A program made the translations under genes and the position numbers. A DNA stretch of 8,701 nucleotides from an uncultured Verrucomicrobiales bacterium. GTDB lineage: Bacteria > Verrucomicrobiota > Verrucomicrobiae > Limisphaerales > CANJSG01. This document shows positions 7,411 through 8,701 of the stretch, piece by piece. Position 1 is the first letter of the stretch. Every line of letters begins with the position of its first letter. Where the stretch lies: NCBI GenBank assembly GCA_946480965.1, contig CAMLMI010000183.1, forward strand, positions 1 through 8,701, written 5' to 3'. The notes under the pieces were generated by a model that was given only the letters and a program-made list of their open reading frames with translations, had not been told where the DNA came from and did no database searches.

Positions 7411-8436
7411 TTACGCCGTGACCTGTTCGGTCTGGACACTGAGGAAGTCCGCGATTTCTTCCAGCAACAGCCGGCCGGGCGCGGCGGGGACGGCCTGCAG
7501 ATCGGCGCGGGCGGTGTTCAGGAAATCGCTCAGGACGCGACGGCATTCCTGCTTGGCTCCGAACTTCGCGGTCAGGGCGAGCACGGATTCGAGATGTTCG
7601 GGCTGCCACTCGTTGATCTGCCGTTGGAGCCGCGCGGCTTCGGTGTCGGAGGCGCGTTCCAGGGCGTAGATCAGGGGCAGGGTGAGCTTGCCCTTGGCGA
7701 GGTCGGTGCCGAGGGATTTGCCGGTGACGCCTTCGGTGCTGAAGAGGTCGAGGCAATCGTCGTAGATCTGATAGGCGGTGCCGAGGGCGAGGCCGTAGTC
7801 GCGCAGCGCCCGACGCTGGGCGGCGGTTGCGCCGGAGACGTGCGCGCCGAGATCGCAGGCCAGGGCGAAGAGCTCGCCGGTCTTCATCGCGAGCATCTTG
7901 AAATAGTCCGCGCGGTTCAGCGTGAAGTCGCGGCGGCGCTGGGTCTGGAGGATCTCTCCGGTGCAGACGGTGTTCGTGGCCGTGGAGACCGCGCGGCAGA
8001 CCTCGGTGGTGTCGAAGCCCGACGCCAGCTTCAGCGCGTGGGCGAAGAGGCAATCTCCCACCAGCACGGAGATTTCGCTGCCCCATTTCGCGGCCAAGGT
8101 GGGGCGCGCCCGGCGCAGCTCGGCGCCGTCCATGATGTCGTCATGCACCAACGTGGCCAAATGGACCATCTCGATGATCACGGCCACGCGGACATGGTCG
8201 GCACCGGGCCGGCCGAAGCAGCCCGCGCTGAGGGCGACGAGCAGGGGACGGAGCTGCTTGCCCTGGTTGTCGAGGGCGTAGCGGACGAACTCGGCGATCT
8301 GGGGTTCAAACTCCCCGACCTGGTCGTGGAGGCTGCGCGCGACGGCGTCGAGGAACGGTTCTGCTTCGCGGGAAATGCGCTGCCATGCCTCCGCAGCGGT
8401 GGGCGTGGGCATGGTGGAAACTTGGGGGGATTTCAT
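7411..8436 (-). CDS. ispB: Long-chain trans-polyprenyl diphosphate synthase
   Basis: This 341-residue protein is of the usual length (about 320-345). The family adds isopentenyl diphosphate units to an allylic primer to make the all-trans side chain of menaquinone or ubiquinone, in the cytoplasm. Visible motifs: GKQLRP at 59-64, the first Asp-rich motif DDIMD at 99-103 followed by RR at 108-109, the second Asp-rich motif DDCLD at 226-230 in YQIYDDCLDLF, and the KGKLTLP segment at 248-254. Residues 4 and 5 before the first Asp-rich motif are Thr and Ala. Small residues there allow a long product in this family, so a C35-C50 chain is likelier than FPP or GGPP; the exact length cannot be read. 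ATG 8436 is chosen because the likely promoter starts RNA near 8452; ATG 8412 (333 residues) is the alternative, and neither has a clear Shine-Dalgarno. The symbol is by family; hepT, sdsA or ispA-like names are possible. Confidence 0.93.
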   Translation of the reverse strand: MKSPQVSTMPTPTAAEAWQRISREAEPFLDAVARSLHDQVGEFEPQIAEFVRYALDNQGKQLRPLLVALSAGCFGRPGADHVRVAVIIEMVHLATLVHDDIMDGAELRRARPTLAAKWGSEISVLVGDCLFAHALKLASGFDTTEVCRAVSTATNTVCTGEILQTQRRRDFTLNRADYFKMLAMKTGELFALACDLGAHVSGATAAQRRALRDYGLALGTAYQIYDDCLDLFSTEGVTGKSLGTDLAKGKLTLPLIYALERASDTEAARLQRQINEWQPEHLESVLALTAKFGAKQECRRVLSDFLNTARADLQAVPAAPGRLLLEEIADFLSVQTEQVTA

Positions 8437-8630
8437 CCCGGCGGCCAACATTGGGCGGAATCTAGGAGGCGGCCAAATCCAAGTCAAACGTGGCGGCGGG
8501 GTGGTCTCGGGGGCCGTTGTAACCTTTCCCGCTCGATGCCTGTTCTTCTTCCGGGGCGGAATTCGGGTTCCAAACCCGGCCCGGATCAATAATGTCCGTG
8601 ACGGAATCTCCCCGGAACGCTCCAAGCACC
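8437..8630. other. Divergent intergenic region
   Basis: These 194 bases separate the minus-strand prenyl synthase from the plus-strand gene starting at 8631. They hold the synthase promoter (8459-8487) and a 6-bp hairpin CGGGTT-CCA-AACCCG at 8564-8578. A possible -10-like AATAAT lies at 8588-8593 on the plus strand, but no acceptable -35 box is found at 16-18 bases from it. Confidence 0.4.
8459..8487 (-). promoter_or_regulatory. Sigma70-like promoter of the prenyl synthase gene
   Basis: On the minus strand TTGACT (8487-8482) and TAGATT (8464-8459) are separated by exactly 17 bases. They match the -35 and -10 consensus at 5 of 6 and 4 of 6 positions. Transcription would begin near 8452, leaving a leader of about 16 bases before ATG 8436. 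This argues against the upstream in-frame codons that reach 8625. No operator is recognisable. Confidence 0.55.
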
Positions 8631-8701
8631 ATGAACGCCAAGCCTGCCCTGATCGTTTCCCTCCTGGCCAATGCCGGTCTCGCCGCCGCCTTGGCCTTGT
8701 C
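8631..8701 (+). CDS. N-terminus of a membrane-anchored or exported protein, cut by window end
   Basis: ATG at 8631 opens a frame that runs off the window after 23 full codons. The peptide starts MNAKPALIVSLLANAGLAAA: a single Lys near the start, then a hydrophobic stretch of Ala, Leu, Val and Ile. This is the shape of a signal peptide or an N-terminal membrane anchor. An in-frame ATG at 8592 would add 13 residues (MSVTESPRNAPST), but a hydrophobic segment close to the N-terminus favours 8631. No strong Shine-Dalgarno is present before either. The function cannot be told from so short a piece. It is transcribed away from the prenyl synthase. Confidence 0.6.
   Translation, partial: MNAKPALIVSLLANAGLAAALAL

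Noticed and set aside
8562..8586. T-arm-like sequence GGGTTCCAAACCC suggesting a tRNA
   Set aside because: No acceptor stem longer than 4 bp, no anticodon arm and no D arm can be formed upstream. The loop also breaks the TTCRA rule.
7300..8592. Plus-strand open frame of 430 codons over the prenyl synthase
   Set aside because: It is the antisense shadow of the synthase, whose minus-strand frame carries both Asp-rich motifs; the start also falls within the REP-like repeat.
8437..8625. Longer N-terminus for the prenyl synthase (start at 8625, 404 residues)
   Set aside because: The extra 63 residues are Pro/Arg-rich and unlike the family, and they cross the sigma70-like promoter at 8459-8487.

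Overview
The window is high-GC bacterial DNA (roughly 60-65% G+C by eye). It most resembles Verrucomicrobia, possibly the Pedosphaera/Limisphaera side. That is inferred from three things: a giant Calx-beta/LamG/PKD surface protein ending in a Ca-binding tail of the type common in that phylum, a BipA/TypA protein beginning [20 protein letters not shown], and REP-like GC-rich palindromes between genes. No rRNA or species-level marker is present, so the placement is tentative.

Layout. (1) Positions 1-5049, plus strand: the 3' part (1682 codons) of a very large secreted or surface protein whose start lies upstream. It has nine consecutive Calx-beta repeats, then a PKD-like domain, a LamG-like jelly roll, a second PKD-like domain, a tenth Calx-beta repeat and a C-terminal tail. 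(2) Positions 5050-5302: a 253-base intergenic stretch with several inverted repeats. The last is an 11-bp hairpin that overlaps the likely ribosome binding site of the next gene. (3) Positions 5315-7153, plus strand: complete typA/bipA, a ribosome-associated GTPase, followed by a strong intrinsic terminator. (4) Positions 7239-7347: an imperfect 44-base inverted repeat resembling a pair of REP units. (5) Positions 7411-8436, minus strand: a complete long-chain trans-polyprenyl diphosphate synthase (IspB/HepT type), convergent with typA, with a recognisable sigma70-like promoter at 8459-8487. (6) From 8631 to the window end, plus strand: the first 23 full codons of a divergent gene whose N-terminus is a hydrophobic membrane or export segment.

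The genes do not form an obvious pathway. typA (ribosome assembly and stress translation) and the prenyl synthase (quinone side chain) are housekeeping genes. The Calx-beta protein is an accessory surface or adhesion gene that happens to lie upstream. No mobile element, CRISPR array, toxin-antitoxin or defence system is visible. The points most worth a second look are the domain architecture of the giant protein, the hairpin over the typA start, and the REP-pair-like palindrome.
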